Assembly (NCBI RefSeq): GCF_900114645.1 | Contig: NZ_FOTR01000001.1 | Location: 186,001 to 250,000, forward strand | Direction of reading: 5' to 3' | DNA from: Gracilibacillus orientalis | GTDB lineage: Bacteria > Bacillota > Bacilli > Bacillales > Amphibacillaceae | DNA: 64,000 bases | Shown here: positions 1-8,972 of the stretch, one piece after another | Layout: each line of letters opens with the position of its first letter | How positions within the stretch are numbered: position 1 is the first letter of the stretch | Program-made: the position numbers and the translations under genes | The notes under the pieces: generated by a model | The model's input: the letters and a program-made list of their open reading frames with translations, nothing else | Told to the model about the DNA's origin: nothing | Databases searched by the model: none

Positions 1-512
1 GTAATCACTGTGATAAATTATATCGTTTCTTTCTCGGAAATAATGTGAAACAACAACATGGTTTGGAAACGACAGTAGCAGAATATAAACAACTGACTAA
101 ACAAGAAAAAGACGAAGTAAAACACATGATGATAACACTTTATGAGAATGCACCCTTATATCATGTGATTAATGAGTTACAAACCGTAATAGCACATGCA
201 GGGATTCCTGAAAAATATATCGGCCTACACGGTAAGAAGGTAAAAACATTTGTCCTTTACGGAGATATTACTGGGGAGAAACTTGCTGATGGCAGACCGG
301 TTCGCAAAGATTGGGCACAAGACTATCATGGGAACAGGTGGATTGTTTACGGGCATACCCCTGTTTTAGAACCTAGATTTGTGAATCAAACAGTAAACAT
401 TGATACTGGTTGTGTATTTGGTAATAAACTGACAGCCTTCCGCTTACCGGAAAAAGAAATAGTCAGTGTCAAATCCTCGCTGCCATTTGTAGAAGAGAAA
501 TTCAGGTATTAA
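1..512 (+). CDS. prpE: Bis(5'-nucleosyl)-tetraphosphatase PrpE, 3' part (5' end outside window)
   Basis: The frame is already open at base 3 and reads [13 protein letters not shown] before the first GTG at 45, so the true start lies left of the window. The visible part carries the end of a metallophosphoesterase: a GNH-like metal motif at the edge, a histidine in IAHAG, and the C-terminal YGHTPV motif followed by NIDTGCVFG. PrpE proteins cleave diadenosine tetraphosphate-type dinucleotides and act as PPP-family phosphatases. The gene lies beside the yjb genes, as in Bacillus subtilis. The fold assignment is firm; exact substrate specificity is inferred from the family. Confidence 0.85.
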   Translation, partial: NHCDKLYRFFLGNNVKQQHGLETTVAEYKQLTKQEKDEVKHMMITLYENAPLYHVINELQTVIAHAGIPEKYIGLHGKKVKTFVLYGDITGEKLADGRPVRKDWAQDYHGNRWIVYGHTPVLEPRFVNQTVNIDTGCVFGNKLTAFRLPEKEIVSVKSSLPFVEEKFRY

Positions 513-634
513 AGTGTCTATATATATTTGGAGCAGTTCCTCCTAAGTAAATCAGTAACATTCATCTGGTTGGTATTTATTGATTTTGGTCTGATTTTAC
601 GTAATGGTTTGTTTCTCCTGACTTAAGATGATAA

Positions 635-672
635 GAAAAAGTCACTACTATTCCAGAGGTTTAGTAGTGACT
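635..672 (-). terminator. Terminator of the rluD-like gene
   Basis: An 11-bp stem (AGTCACTACTA / TAGTAGTGACT) is followed on the minus strand by TTTTT. The hairpin includes the gene's own stop codon at 648-650, so the last codons form one arm. Confidence 0.75.
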
Positions 673-1559
673 TCTTCTTTAAACTCTTGCAAGAATAGTT
701 CTAAATCATTTGCAAGTGGAATTTCAAATTCCATTCGTTTCTTTGTGAGTGGGTGGTTAAACGCCAGCTTATGACAATGTAAGGCTTGTCGTTGAAGTTT
801 AGTAGTATCCCCACCATATAAACTATCACCGATCAAAGGATGGCTAATCGAAGAGAAATGAACACGGATTTGATGGGTTCTACCCGTTTCTAATTGAATA
901 TCCAGCAACGAAATATCCGCCAACTCTTCTTTTACTTGATAGTGTGTAACAGCTCTTTTTCCGGTAGAAGCAACCAATCGTTCGATAATCGAATCCGGCG
1001 CTCTATCAATTGGATAATCCAGCACCCCTTCTTTCTCGGTAAGCTGACCAGCAATGATCGCTTGATAGTGTCTATTTACTTTTGCTTCGTGCTGCTCACT
1101 GAATAGGATCGAATGACTGTAACGATGTTTGGCAATTAATAATAAACCAGACGTATCACGATCTAATCTTGTTACCACGTGCACTGTGTAAGGAATTTGC
1201 TGCAGATTATAGTGATGAATAATTCCATTCGCAAGCGTATGACTTAGATGATGAGAAGACGGAATAGTTGCCATATGCGGCGCTTTATTCAACACCAGCA
1301 CATCGTCATCTTCGTATACAATATCAAGCGGTATTGGTTCTGGTACTAATAACTCACTTCTTTTCTCTGGCGGAAAAATAACCTCAACCACATCACTGTC
1401 TAAAAGTTGATGACGGACATTTACATCACTGTTATTGACTAACAGTCTACCGCCCTCAAATTTAATTGCAGTTAAAATTCTGCGTGATATGCCTCTAACT
1501 TGTAATAGATATTCCCTTAACAATAAGCCCTCGTACTGCTTACTTATTTTCCACTTCAA
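648..1559 (-). CDS. RluA/RluD-family pseudouridine synthase (YjbO-like)
   Basis: About 300 residues. An S4-like N-terminal RNA-binding region (ISRRILTAIKFEGG) is followed by the pseudouridine synthase core with the catalytic motif RLDRDTSGLLL, then the ETGRTHQIRVH segment typical of RluA-family enzymes. It isomerises uridine in rRNA or tRNA; the exact site is not readable. The first possible start is GTG at 1568, but a TTG at 1559 sits five bases behind AGGTGG and matches the usual N-terminus of the family, so that start is preferred. The gene is 19 bases downstream of the NAD kinase gene and probably cotranscribed with it. Confidence 0.9.
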   Translation of the reverse strand: MKWKISKQYEGLLLREYLLQVRGISRRILTAIKFEGGRLLVNNSDVNVRHQLLDSDVVEVIFPPEKRSELLVPEPIPLDIVYEDDDVLVLNKAPHMATIPSSHHLSHTLANGIIHHYNLQQIPYTVHVVTRLDRDTSGLLLIAKHRYSHSILFSEQHEAKVNRHYQAIIAGQLTEKEGVLDYPIDRAPDSIIERLVASTGKRAVTHYQVKEELADISLLDIQLETGRTHQIRVHFSSISHPLIGDSLYGGDTTKLQRQALHCHKLAFNHPLTKKRMEFEIPLANDLELFLQEFKEEVTTKPLE

Positions 1560-1578
1560 ATTATCCACCTACATTTTA

Positions 1579-2385
1579 TTATGTTCTTTCATCAGAAATG
1601 AAGGAGTCGTGTACTCTTTTCCAAAAAGGAAAGGATCTAAACCTGGCAAAACGGATTTTTTCATCCGAGACACGACACTCAATTCGGTCAATATTGTCGT
1701 ACATTTCGGTATAGTGGTCCACTGTAATTAAAAACCTTCTGTCATGATATAAAGGTAACAGTTCACATACATGATGTTTCGGTAAAATTAATGGAGAACC
1801 GATTGTACGATAGACACGATTATTAATTGACGCCATCTCTGTTATTTGTAAAGCATTAAGCGAAGGATGAAGGATTGCTCCACCTAACGCCTTATTATAT
1901 GCAGTACTTCCTGATGGTGTAGATATACACAATCCATCACCACGGAAACGTTCAAAATGAGCTCCTTTAATATGAACATCCATTGCTACGGTTCCTTCTG
2001 CTGATTTTACCGAAGCTTCATTTAATGCCACGAATTGCTTATATTGATCATTATCAACCGGATGAATTTTTATGTCTAACAGTGGGTATTCCACCACTTC
2101 AAAAGGTTTCTTCGCGATTTCAATAATTAATTTCTCTACATCCTCCGGTACCCAATCTGCATAAAAGCCTAAATGACCTGTGTGAACCCCAATAAAGGCA
2201 GTATCCTTTAATCGGTGTTTATAGGTATGGAAAGCTTCCAGAAACGTGCCATCCCCGCCGACGGAAATAACAACTTCTGGCTCCTCTTCATCATATATAA
2301 GTGAAAAATCTGCTAGATATTGCTTCACTCTTGATTTAATCGCTTCTGATTTATGATCACTTCTTGACAGAATTGCAAAGCGCAT
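1579..2385 (-). CDS. nadK: NAD kinase
   Basis: It phosphorylates NAD to NADP in the cytosol. The sequence shows the family signature [10 protein letters not shown] and the substrate loop [20 protein letters not shown], plus the GHLGFY motif; the length of about 268 residues is typical. The start at 2385 is chosen because GGAGGGG lies just upstream of this ATG, whereas the earlier ATG at 2400 overlaps the stop codon of the preceding gene. It is in an operon with the alarmone synthetase gene upstream and the pseudouridine synthase gene downstream, the same order as yjbM-yjbN-yjbO in Bacillus subtilis. Confidence 0.95.
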   Translation of the reverse strand: MRFAILSRSDHKSEAIKSRVKQYLADFSLIYDEEEPEVVISVGGDGTFLEAFHTYKHRLKDTAFIGVHTGHLGFYADWVPEDVEKLIIEIAKKPFEVVEYPLLDIKIHPVDNDQYKQFVALNEASVKSAEGTVAMDVHIKGAHFERFRGDGLCISTPSGSTAYNKALGGAILHPSLNALQITEMASINNRVYRTIGSPLILPKHHVCELLPLYHDRRFLITVDHYTEMYDNIDRIECRVSDEKIRFARFRSFPFWKRVHDSFISDERT

Positions 2386-2399
2386 GTTATTCCCCTCCA

Positions 2400-3026
2400 T
2401 TACTTGTCATCGCTCTCCTTGTTGGTTTTGAAAATTCGTTGTGCTTCTTGAATTTCATCTTTTACCTTTGACATTTCCTCATCTAATTTAAATGCAGCCT
2501 CAGCCGCACGCTTTAGCCTTGTCCTAACCTTTTCAGGAATTCGACCATCGTATTTATAATTAAGAGAATGCTCATTTGTCGCCCAAAAATTCATTGCTAA
2601 CGTGCGAATTTGAATTTCAGCAATAATTTTTCGCTCTCCATGAATCGTTTCCACTGGATAAGAGATAATTAAGTGATAAGAACGGTAACCACTTTCCTTC
2701 TTATGGTTAATATAATCTCTCTCTTCTATTACCTCAAAATCATTCCGATATTTCAAGCGTTCCACGATATCATATATATCGTCGACAAATTGACAAACAA
2801 CACGAACTCCTGCTATATCCTGTAGTTCCTCTTCTATATTATCAATATGTATGTGTTTACGTTTCATCTTATCTTTAATACTTGATACCGGTTTAACTCT
2901 GGCTGTCACAAATTCAATCGGTGAGTGACTGGACTCAAATTCAAATTGAGTTCGCATTCCTTTCAGTTTAACCTTTAATTCTTCAACCACCTGTGCGTAA
3001 GGTGCCAAGAAGTTTCTCCAATTCAT
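2400..3026 (-). CDS. relQ: Small alarmone synthetase (GTP pyrophosphokinase), RelQ/YjbM type
   Basis: About 208 residues, the size of single-domain synthetases without hydrolase or regulatory domains. Visible RelA/SpoT synthetase features are [34 protein letters not shown] and [17 protein letters not shown]. The enzyme transfers pyrophosphate from ATP to GDP or GTP to give (p)ppGpp. Start: ATG at 3026 has AGGTGG nine bases upstream; the GTG at 3038 overlaps that site. The first gene of the relQ-nadK-rluD operon, it is divergent from the CYTH gene. Confidence 0.93.
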   Translation of the reverse strand: MNWRNFLAPYAQVVEELKVKLKGMRTQFEFESSHSPIEFVTARVKPVSSIKDKMKRKHIHIDNIEEELQDIAGVRVVCQFVDDIYDIVERLKYRNDFEVIEERDYINHKKESGYRSYHLIISYPVETIHGERKIIAEIQIRTLAMNFWATNEHSLNYKYDGRIPEKVRTRLKRAAEAAFKLDEEMSKVKDEIQEAQRIFKTNKESDDK

Positions 3027-3166
3027 GTCTTGCACCACCTATGTTAACATTATCTGCATTTATTTTATCATATATCCTGCTAAAGAAGTAATCTTTACCA
3101 TTTTCGTTATTTTTGCTTTTTTGTCTGAAATACTTCAGAATATAATAGCAAGAAAGGGTGAAGTGT

Positions 3167-3748
3167 ATGTCACAAGAAATTGAGATTGAATTTAAAAACC
3201 TTTTAACGAAAGATGAATATCAGCAATTAGTTACACATTTTCGTTCATATGAACTGACGGAGATAGAACAAAAAAATTACTACTTTGAAACACCAGACTT
3301 CCAATTAAAGCAGCACCATGCAGCACTTCGCATCAGAGAAAAAAAGGAAAAATTTCAATTAACACTAAAACAGCCAAACCCAAATGGTGCCGGTTTATTA
3401 GAAACGCATTGTGATATAACAACAGATGAAGCTCAACAATGGATCAACGGGCATATTATTTTAAAAGATGAAATAGCGAAAGCTCTTAGTGCTATAAGTA
3501 TTAACATGCAGAATTTAAAATACGGTGGAATGTTGGAAACGTATCGTTTGGAATGTACGTATGATAGCACAACTATTGTCCTCGACAAAAGTCATTATAA
3601 CGATCATACGGACTATGAATTAGAATTAGAAGCGGAAGATGAACAACATGGAATGACAGTTTTCAAGGAGCTTTTATCTTCTCATCAAATTCCAAAACGG
3701 AAAACCGCAAATAAAATTGAACGATTTTATCAAACATTAAAGATGTAA
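3167..3748 (+). CDS. CYTH-domain protein (YjbK family)
   Basis: About 193 residues covering a single CYTH (triphosphate tunnel metalloenzyme) domain. The diagnostic ExExK motif is at the N-terminus (EIEIEFK), with charged strands such as ALRIREKKEKFQLTLKQP and a C-terminal YELELEAE. Family members bind or hydrolyse triphosphate compounds or inorganic triphosphate; the substrate here is unknown. ATG 3167 is preferred over GTG 3158 because AGAAAGGG lies directly upstream of it. The gene is divergent from relQ with about 130 bases between them. Confidence 0.88.
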   Translation: MSQEIEIEFKNLLTKDEYQQLVTHFRSYELTEIEQKNYYFETPDFQLKQHHAALRIREKKEKFQLTLKQPNPNGAGLLETHCDITTDEAQQWINGHIILKDEIAKALSAISINMQNLKYGGMLETYRLECTYDSTTIVLDKSHYNDHTDYELELEAEDEQHGMTVFKELLSSHQIPKRKTANKIERFYQTLKM

Positions 3749-3788
3749 ATTTCAAACTATAAAGTGAGACTATGATCATTAGCGAAAC

Positions 3789-3922
3789 TTATCAGGGTGT
3801 TAGCGTCTGTTATCCCCCACTTAGCTTCCTTGTGTTACTTGAAGCTTGAAGTGGGAGTCTTACAGACGATTAAGTGAGACTTCCACCAGTCGGGGTTTTA
3901 TGGACAAATAGCACCCTGATAA
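3789..3922. repeat. Structured 134-base palindromic intergenic element
   Basis: The ends TTATCAGGGTGTTA and TAGCACCCTGATAA are inverted copies (13 of 14 pairs). Nested inside are GTCTGT/ACAGAC and CCCACTT/AAGTGGG arms, so the whole piece can fold as a branched structure. It has no ORF. It fills most of the 334-base gap between the CYTH and haemoglobin genes. Its identity is unknown; it could be a small non-autonomous mobile element or a structured RNA. Confidence 0.6.
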
Positions 3923-4082
3923 TGTTTTACTACTGAACTGTTCAATAACAGTTGAATGCTTACAGCTTAAAGGGTTAAACTACTAAAACACATAAGTTGC
4001 TAGTTCTATGTAAACACTGTTACAATATAGTAACATAAAGAGAGAAATAGTTAGTAACATGAAATGAAAGGTTTGGAGGAAT

Positions 4083-4484
4083 ATGAGAGAAGAAGCGGGC
4101 TCCATTTATGAAGCGATTGGTGGACAGGAAAAAATTGAGGAATTAGTTGAGGCTTTTTACGCACGAGTGTCTAAACATCCTGATCTAATTCCAATCTTCC
4201 CAGAGGATTTTACTGAAGTGGCACGGAAACAAAAGCAATTTTTAACTCAATTTTTTGGTGGTCCACCGTTATATATACAAGAACATGGGCATCCTATGCT
4301 AAGAAAGCGTCATTTACGCTTTCCAATTACTCCAACTAGGAGAGACGCTTGGCTTTCCTGCATGGAGGATGCACTAGAAGAAGCAAATATTGAGGAACCA
4401 TTTCGAAGTGCTATGTTTGATCGGCTTACCCTTACGGCCAATCACATGATGAATACGCCTGAAGAGAAAGGAGAATCATTGTGA
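4083..4484 (+). CDS. Truncated haemoglobin, group II (YjbI/GlbO type)
   Basis: 133 residues with the 2/2 globin pattern: [34 protein letters not shown], the region [25 protein letters not shown] holding the proximal histidine area, and an aromatic C-terminal helix. It is a haem protein binding O2 or NO; its physiological role is not settled. The stop overlaps the spxH start (GTG at 4481), so the two are translationally coupled, the same pair as yjbI-yjbH in Bacillus subtilis. GGAGG lies just upstream of the ATG. Confidence 0.92.
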   Translation: MREEAGSIYEAIGGQEKIEELVEAFYARVSKHPDLIPIFPEDFTEVARKQKQFLTQFFGGPPLYIQEHGHPMLRKRHLRFPITPTRRDAWLSCMEDALEEANIEEPFRSAMFDRLTLTANHMMNTPEEKGESL

Positions 4485-5374
4485 ATTGGAATTCTGCCGG
4501 ATCTTGGCAACCTCAAGATCGAAACCAAACAGCGCATTATCACTTTATCGATGTATTAAAGAAACCAATTGAAATATATGTATTTATTGATCCACTCTGT
4601 CCTGAATGTTGGTCTCTGGAACCATATTTAAAGAAACTTTCGATTGAGTACGGACGGTTTTTTACGATAAGAACGGTTCTAAGCGGTCAATTAACGAACT
4701 TGCATAAAGATAAATTTGAGAAGCCGAGAAGATTAAAGGATATATGGGAAAAAACCGCTAGTCGAACTGGCATGAGTTGTGATGGCGATCTCTGGATTGA
4801 AAACCCTATTCATTATCCATGGCTTGCTTCCATTGCAATAAAAGCGGCAGAATTACAAGGGAAAAAGAACGGTAAACGATTTTTACGCAAATTACAGGAG
4901 CTTGCCTTTTTAGATAAACAAGATATTTCACAAGAAGAAGTATTATTGGGTTGTGCTAGAAAGGTACATCTGGATATTGATGAATTTCGTGAAGATCTTT
5001 ATTCAAAATCGTCCAAAAAAGCTTTGCAATGTGATTTGAAAATTACTAAAGAAATGGACGTTGAATATATTCCAACCATGGTTTTCTTTAATGAGTCTGA
5101 AGACGATGCAGGCTTAAAAATTTCTGGTATTTATCCTTATGAAATTTATGTCAAAGTTCTGAAGCAAATGTTGCAAAAAGAACCACTTCCAGCAAAGAAG
5201 CCTAAATTATTGGAGTTCTTATCTCATTATGATTTTGTTGGAACAAAAGAAATAGCAGTTGTCTATGATTGGTCGATGGAAAAAGCAGAAAAAGAAATGA
5301 AAAAGTTACAGCTTAAACAGCTAGTTGAAAAGGTACCGGTGAAGTTTGGTTACTTCTGGAAATATGCTAAATAA
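4481..5374 (+). CDS. spxH: SpxH/YjbH, ClpXP adaptor for Spx degradation
   Basis: 297 residues with a DsbA/thioredoxin-like fold. The redox-type motif CPECW is near residue 38 in the context [15 protein letters not shown]. YjbH-family proteins bind Spx and hand it to ClpXP, keeping this disulfide-stress regulator low; Spx itself is encoded at 11978-12373 in this window. The start is GTG inside the overlap with the haemoglobin stop, preceded by AAAGGAGA. The C-terminal region beyond residue 200 is less conserved and charged. Confidence 0.9.
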   Translation: MNWNSAGSWQPQDRNQTAHYHFIDVLKKPIEIYVFIDPLCPECWSLEPYLKKLSIEYGRFFTIRTVLSGQLTNLHKDKFEKPRRLKDIWEKTASRTGMSCDGDLWIENPIHYPWLASIAIKAAELQGKKNGKRFLRKLQELAFLDKQDISQEEVLLGCARKVHLDIDEFREDLYSKSSKKALQCDLKITKEMDVEYIPTMVFFNESEDDAGLKISGIYPYEIYVKVLKQMLQKEPLPAKKPKLLEFLSHYDFVGTKEIAVVYDWSMEKAEKEMKKLQLKQLVEKVPVKFGYFWKYAK

Positions 5375-5453
5375 GAAAAGCTTAATCTTCTCATAGTAAC
5401 GTAGAGGTGAGATATGAGGTAGACATCTAAGCTTATACTTCCTTTATAACTTT

Positions 5454-5492
5454 AGCAAAGAGGACATGTTTACGTGACATATCCTCTTTTGC
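5454..5492 (+). terminator. Hairpin after spxH (possible terminator)
   Basis: GCAAAGAGGA and TCCTCTTTTGC form a long stem around a short loop about 80 bases after the spxH stop. The T-run is modest, so termination efficiency is uncertain. Confidence 0.5.
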
Positions 5493-5728
5493 TTTACCTA
5501 TTACTAGATAAGGGATGGGAGAAAGTTACAGGTCAAACAAAGGGGTTTTTTGTTTACCTTACCTTTACTATACCAAGCGTTGAAGGCGGCTGACAATAGT
5601 TTTGTGCATAAATTCACAAAATTTTCACACTTCTACACTACAAAGTAATGAATATGATAGAGTATAGTTGATTTATCAGTTACCTTTCCATAATCTCTGA
5701 TAACTCTATTTTGGAGGTGGTTTCATAA

Positions 5729-5905
5729 ATGAAAGTAATACTATTCATACTGCCTGTTTTTGCGTTTATACTTAATATTTTTGGATTAATGCGAATGATT
5801 CCGATCTATTTTACCGTACCACTATTATTTGTCACAATTTACATGACTGTATACTTTTGGCGTGACAAAAAACAATTTAAAGGATTTCAAAAGGCCACCA
5901 GATAA
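5729..5905 (+). CDS. Small hydrophobic membrane protein (58 aa), unknown
   Basis: An ATG preceded by TTGGAGGTGG opens a 58-codon frame: MKVILFILPVFAFILNIFG, a short loop, then a second hydrophobic segment (YFTVPLLFVTIYMTVYFW) and a basic tail. Two membrane helices are likely. The strong ribosome site and the terminator that begins inside its last codons support it as a real gene. No family is recognised. The preceding 350 bases (5375-5728) hold only the spxH hairpin and presumably this gene's promoter. Confidence 0.7.
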   Translation: MKVILFILPVFAFILNIFGLMRMIPIYFTVPLLFVTIYMTVYFWRDKKQFKGFQKATR

Positions 5906-5918
5906 GGTGGCCTTTTTT
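5889..5918 (+). terminator. Rho-independent terminator of the 58-aa gene
   Basis: GGCCACC and GGTGGCC form a stem around AGATAA, followed by TTTTTT. The loop contains the gene's stop codon. Confidence 0.85.
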
Positions 5919-5961
5919 CTTAGTTTACCTAGCTCCACTAAATGGGTATACAAAGTTTTGC

Positions 5962-7779
5962 TTAGTTAACTTGATCTAATAATTTTTCCATCTCATCAAG
6001 CTTGTCTTCAAATACTTTTAATGCATTGGTCACAGGGGTTTTTTCGGTCATGTCAACACCTGCTTTTTTCAACACTTCGATAGGATCGTCACTGCTTCCT
6101 GCTTGTAAGTAACCAAGATAACGTTCTACTGCTGGTTCTTTTTCTTCTAAAATTTGAGCGGCTAATGACTGAGCTGCTGCATAGCCTGTCGCATATTGAT
6201 AGACATAATAATTGTAGTAAAAGTGTGGGATACGTGACCATTCTAATCCGATTTCTTCGTCTACTATCAGGTCATCCCCAAAGTACTTTTTGTTCAATTC
6301 ATAGTACAGTTCCGTTAAGCGATCGGCTGTTAGTGCTTCCCCGTCCTGTGACAATACATGAATCATATGCTCGAATTCGGCAAACATGGTCTGTCTGAAT
6401 ACAGTTCCACGGAATCCTTCTAAAAAGTGATTAAGCAAGAATAATTTTTCTTTTGGATCATTTGTTTTTTCTACTAAATAATTATTCAGTAACGCTTCAT
6501 TACAAGTAGAAGCTACTTCTGCTACAAAAATCGAATAGTTCCCATAACGGTATGGCTGGTGTTTATGTGTGTAATAACTATGCATGGAGTGGCCTAACTC
6601 ATGTGCTAGCGTAAATAAGTTATTTAAGTTGTCCTGCCAATTCATGAGAATGTAGGGGTTTGTACTATAGGCACCAGAAGAATATGCACCACTACGCTTA
6701 CCTTTGTTCTCCTCCACATCAATCCAGCGTTCATTGAATGCCCTTTGCATGACGTTTAAGTAATCTTCTCCTAAAGGTTTTAACGCCTCTGTCACTGTTT
6801 TTTGCGCTTCTTCAAAAGTGAATGACATATCAACATCTTTCACTAATGGTGTATACAGATCATACATGTGCAATTCTTTTATGTCTAACACCTTTTTTCT
6901 TAAAGCTATATATCGCTGTAGTAATGGCAACCCTTCGTGAATTGCTTCAACCAAATTATCATATACTTTCTCGGGGATATTATTTTTATTCAAAGCGGCT
7001 TGTCTTGAAGAATCATAGTTACGGATTTTGGCATAGAAATTATCTTTTTTAACAACACCTTGTAATGTTGAAGCAAATGTATTCTTTAAACTGCCATATG
7101 TTTCATACATTGCTTTGAAAGCATCACGGCGCACGCGCTGCTCATTGGATTCAAGGAAATTAATAAAGCGGCCATGTGTTAAATCCACTTCATCTCCTTG
7201 TTCATTTTTTACAGATGGAAAGGTTAAATCAGCATTGTTAAGCATACTGAAAGTTTGTGACGGGTTATCCGTTACTTCTGATGCTTCGGCTAATAGGATT
7301 TCTTCTTTTTCTGTTAGAACATGCGGACGCTGACGATTAATTTCATCTAATGTATGTTTATATAACCGTAAGTCTTCATGACCCTCTAAATATTGTGTTA
7401 ACGTTTGCTCGTCCAATTTTAAGATCTCTGGCGTTATGAAACTCATCTTACTGGAAGCTTGTGTAATCAAATTCTCCGCCTTACCATTCATTGCTTGATA
7501 GAAAGAGTTTGTCGTATCCTGATCATAACGCATATGCGCGTATGTATAGAGTTTACTTAGACGATCCGATACTTCATCTTGTAATTGTAATAATTGATAT
7601 ACTTTCTCTGCACCATCCTCCAATTTCCCTTGAAATTCCTCAAATTTAGGTAATAATGCTTTTGTTTCTTCCCATTCTTTGTCCCACTCTTCATTTGTCG
7701 CAAAAATATCCTCTAATTTCCATGTTAGCTTTTCAGGTATTTCTTCGCGGTTCGGTAGTGATTTCTGAGCTTTGGCCAT
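5962..7779 (-). CDS. pepF: Oligoendopeptidase F
   Basis: 605 residues, the usual PepF length. This is a cytosolic M3-family zinc metallopeptidase with the motif HELGHSMHSYY near residue 390 and downstream conserved blocks (FVAEVASTCNEALL, EWSRIPHFYYNYYVYQYATG). It cleaves peptides of roughly 7-17 residues. A clear GGAGG precedes the ATG. It lies directly downstream of coiA with 55 bases between them, the conserved coiA-pepF order, next to the mecA and spx regulators of competence and stress. Confidence 0.95.
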   Translation of the reverse strand: MAKAQKSLPNREEIPEKLTWKLEDIFATNEEWDKEWEETKALLPKFEEFQGKLEDGAEKVYQLLQLQDEVSDRLSKLYTYAHMRYDQDTTNSFYQAMNGKAENLITQASSKMSFITPEILKLDEQTLTQYLEGHEDLRLYKHTLDEINRQRPHVLTEKEEILLAEASEVTDNPSQTFSMLNNADLTFPSVKNEQGDEVDLTHGRFINFLESNEQRVRRDAFKAMYETYGSLKNTFASTLQGVVKKDNFYAKIRNYDSSRQAALNKNNIPEKVYDNLVEAIHEGLPLLQRYIALRKKVLDIKELHMYDLYTPLVKDVDMSFTFEEAQKTVTEALKPLGEDYLNVMQRAFNERWIDVEENKGKRSGAYSSGAYSTNPYILMNWQDNLNNLFTLAHELGHSMHSYYTHKHQPYRYGNYSIFVAEVASTCNEALLNNYLVEKTNDPKEKLFLLNHFLEGFRGTVFRQTMFAEFEHMIHVLSQDGEALTADRLTELYYELNKKYFGDDLIVDEEIGLEWSRIPHFYYNYYVYQYATGYAAAQSLAAQILEEKEPAVERYLGYLQAGSSDDPIEVLKKAGVDMTEKTPVTNALKVFEDKLDEMEKLLDQVN

Positions 7780-7834
7780 GTGAATTCCTCCTTCATTGTT
7801 ACTATGATCTTATTATAACTTATTTGCCTATTAT

Positions 7835-8920
7835 TCATACAGTAGTTCGATTTACTTGATAATTAGCTTCAGAGACCCCCTTTAAAATACCTATACGCAC
7901 TAATAGTTGTAAATATTCACTAACTGGGTGATTTGTAGTCTGAATTAAAGAAAAATTATCTGCAGGATGGTAATGATCACGAAGAAGATGCATCGCTTGG
8001 CTGATTGTGAAAAATTCTTTTATTAAAATGAGATCAACGTAGAGTCTGGATTGCCATATCCATGGTGGGCTCTTCATCAGATATTGCGTAGTGATGGGAA
8101 GATAAATGAAGGAAGGTAAAGATAGTATATTTAATTGATGAAGGTATAGCCATTGTCGCCATTTAGTCTCTTCTCGCTGATAATAAGGAACCGGACGATT
8201 ACGCCACTTTTCTTTTTGTTTATTCCAATATTTGTTGAATAATTTTTTATTGCAATATCTTGGTCGAAATAGATCTGACCATACCAGTGATGTTAACGGA
8301 GATATATGCAATGCTCCAAATACCTTAGTTTTCGATAAAAAGATCAAATCTTGATAGATAATCAAACGTTTCGTATTGGAACAATAATAAAATATGCTTG
8401 TTGGTAATGATGGATGGAATTGATGCAGGAAAGCATGATCATTAGAAGGAATATTGAGGGAATGTGTGCCTCGTCTCTGTAATTTGTTAGCTCCAAGTAT
8501 CCAAATTGGAATAACACCTATGGAACGGTATCCTGCAGTTCTCTGACAAATTTCCTGTATAGAAATAGCAGCACATTGATATTCAATTGCAATTCTTTTC
8601 TTTTTTAGCTCTAAGTAAACATCGGCTCTTTGCCTAATATCGGGAAAATAATGCTCTAATGCTACTTGATAACCTTGTTCATGTAACCATAAATAAATAT
8701 CCTTTTTTCCATTTTCATGATAGCTGCCTTCACCGGATAGAGTGCAATTACTTTTGCTGTGGTGAGCAAAATGCGGTGTGTTTTTCATCCCTGCTTTGAT
8801 CATTAATGGCTCACTACAGTCTGGGCAGAAAAATCTTTCTTTTCTCTTTTGCTTAATTTCGTCACGATTCATTTTCCAAATAGGGACAAGCTCTCCTACT
8901 TGATTTACTGCTTGTAACAT
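7835..8920 (-). CDS. coiA: Competence protein CoiA
   Basis: About 361 residues. The N-terminal part shows the CoiA pattern: FCPDC, KNTPHFAHHS, then the nuclease-like core RADVYLELKKKRIAIEYQCAAIS, which carries D and E-x-Q residues of a PD-(D/E)XK-like fold. CoiA is needed for recombination of incoming DNA during transformation, usually under ComK control. The start at 8920 follows GGAGGTGA by five bases; the ATG at 8935 would lie upstream of that site. The site itself is in one arm of a 12-bp inverted repeat (see 8921-8966). Confidence 0.9.
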   Translation of the reverse strand: MLQAVNQVGELVPIWKMNRDEIKQKRKERFFCPDCSEPLMIKAGMKNTPHFAHHSKSNCTLSGEGSYHENGKKDIYLWLHEQGYQVALEHYFPDIRQRADVYLELKKKRIAIEYQCAAISIQEICQRTAGYRSIGVIPIWILGANKLQRRGTHSLNIPSNDHAFLHQFHPSLPTSIFYYCSNTKRLIIYQDLIFLSKTKVFGALHISPLTSLVWSDLFRPRYCNKKLFNKYWNKQKEKWRNRPVPYYQREETKWRQWLYLHQLNILSLPSFIYLPITTQYLMKSPPWIWQSRLYVDLILIKEFFTISQAMHLLRDHYHPADNFSLIQTTNHPVSEYLQLLVRIGILKGVSEANYQVNRTTV

Positions 8921-8966
8921 AAAAATCACCTCCATGTAATTATAATTCTACAAAGAGGTGATTTTT
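8921..8966 (-). promoter_or_regulatory. Inverted repeat overlapping the coiA ribosome site, with a TATAAT in the loop
   Basis: On the minus strand AAAAATCACCTC pairs perfectly with GAGGTGATTTTT across a 22-base loop. The second arm contains the coiA Shine-Dalgarno sequence and ends at the base before the ATG. It may serve as the terminator of the upstream drug-exporter gene, or mask the coiA ribosome site in read-through transcripts. A TATAAT lies in the loop, so an internal promoter would give an mRNA lacking the first arm. These roles are inferred. Confidence 0.6.
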
Positions 8967-8972
8967 CCTGCA

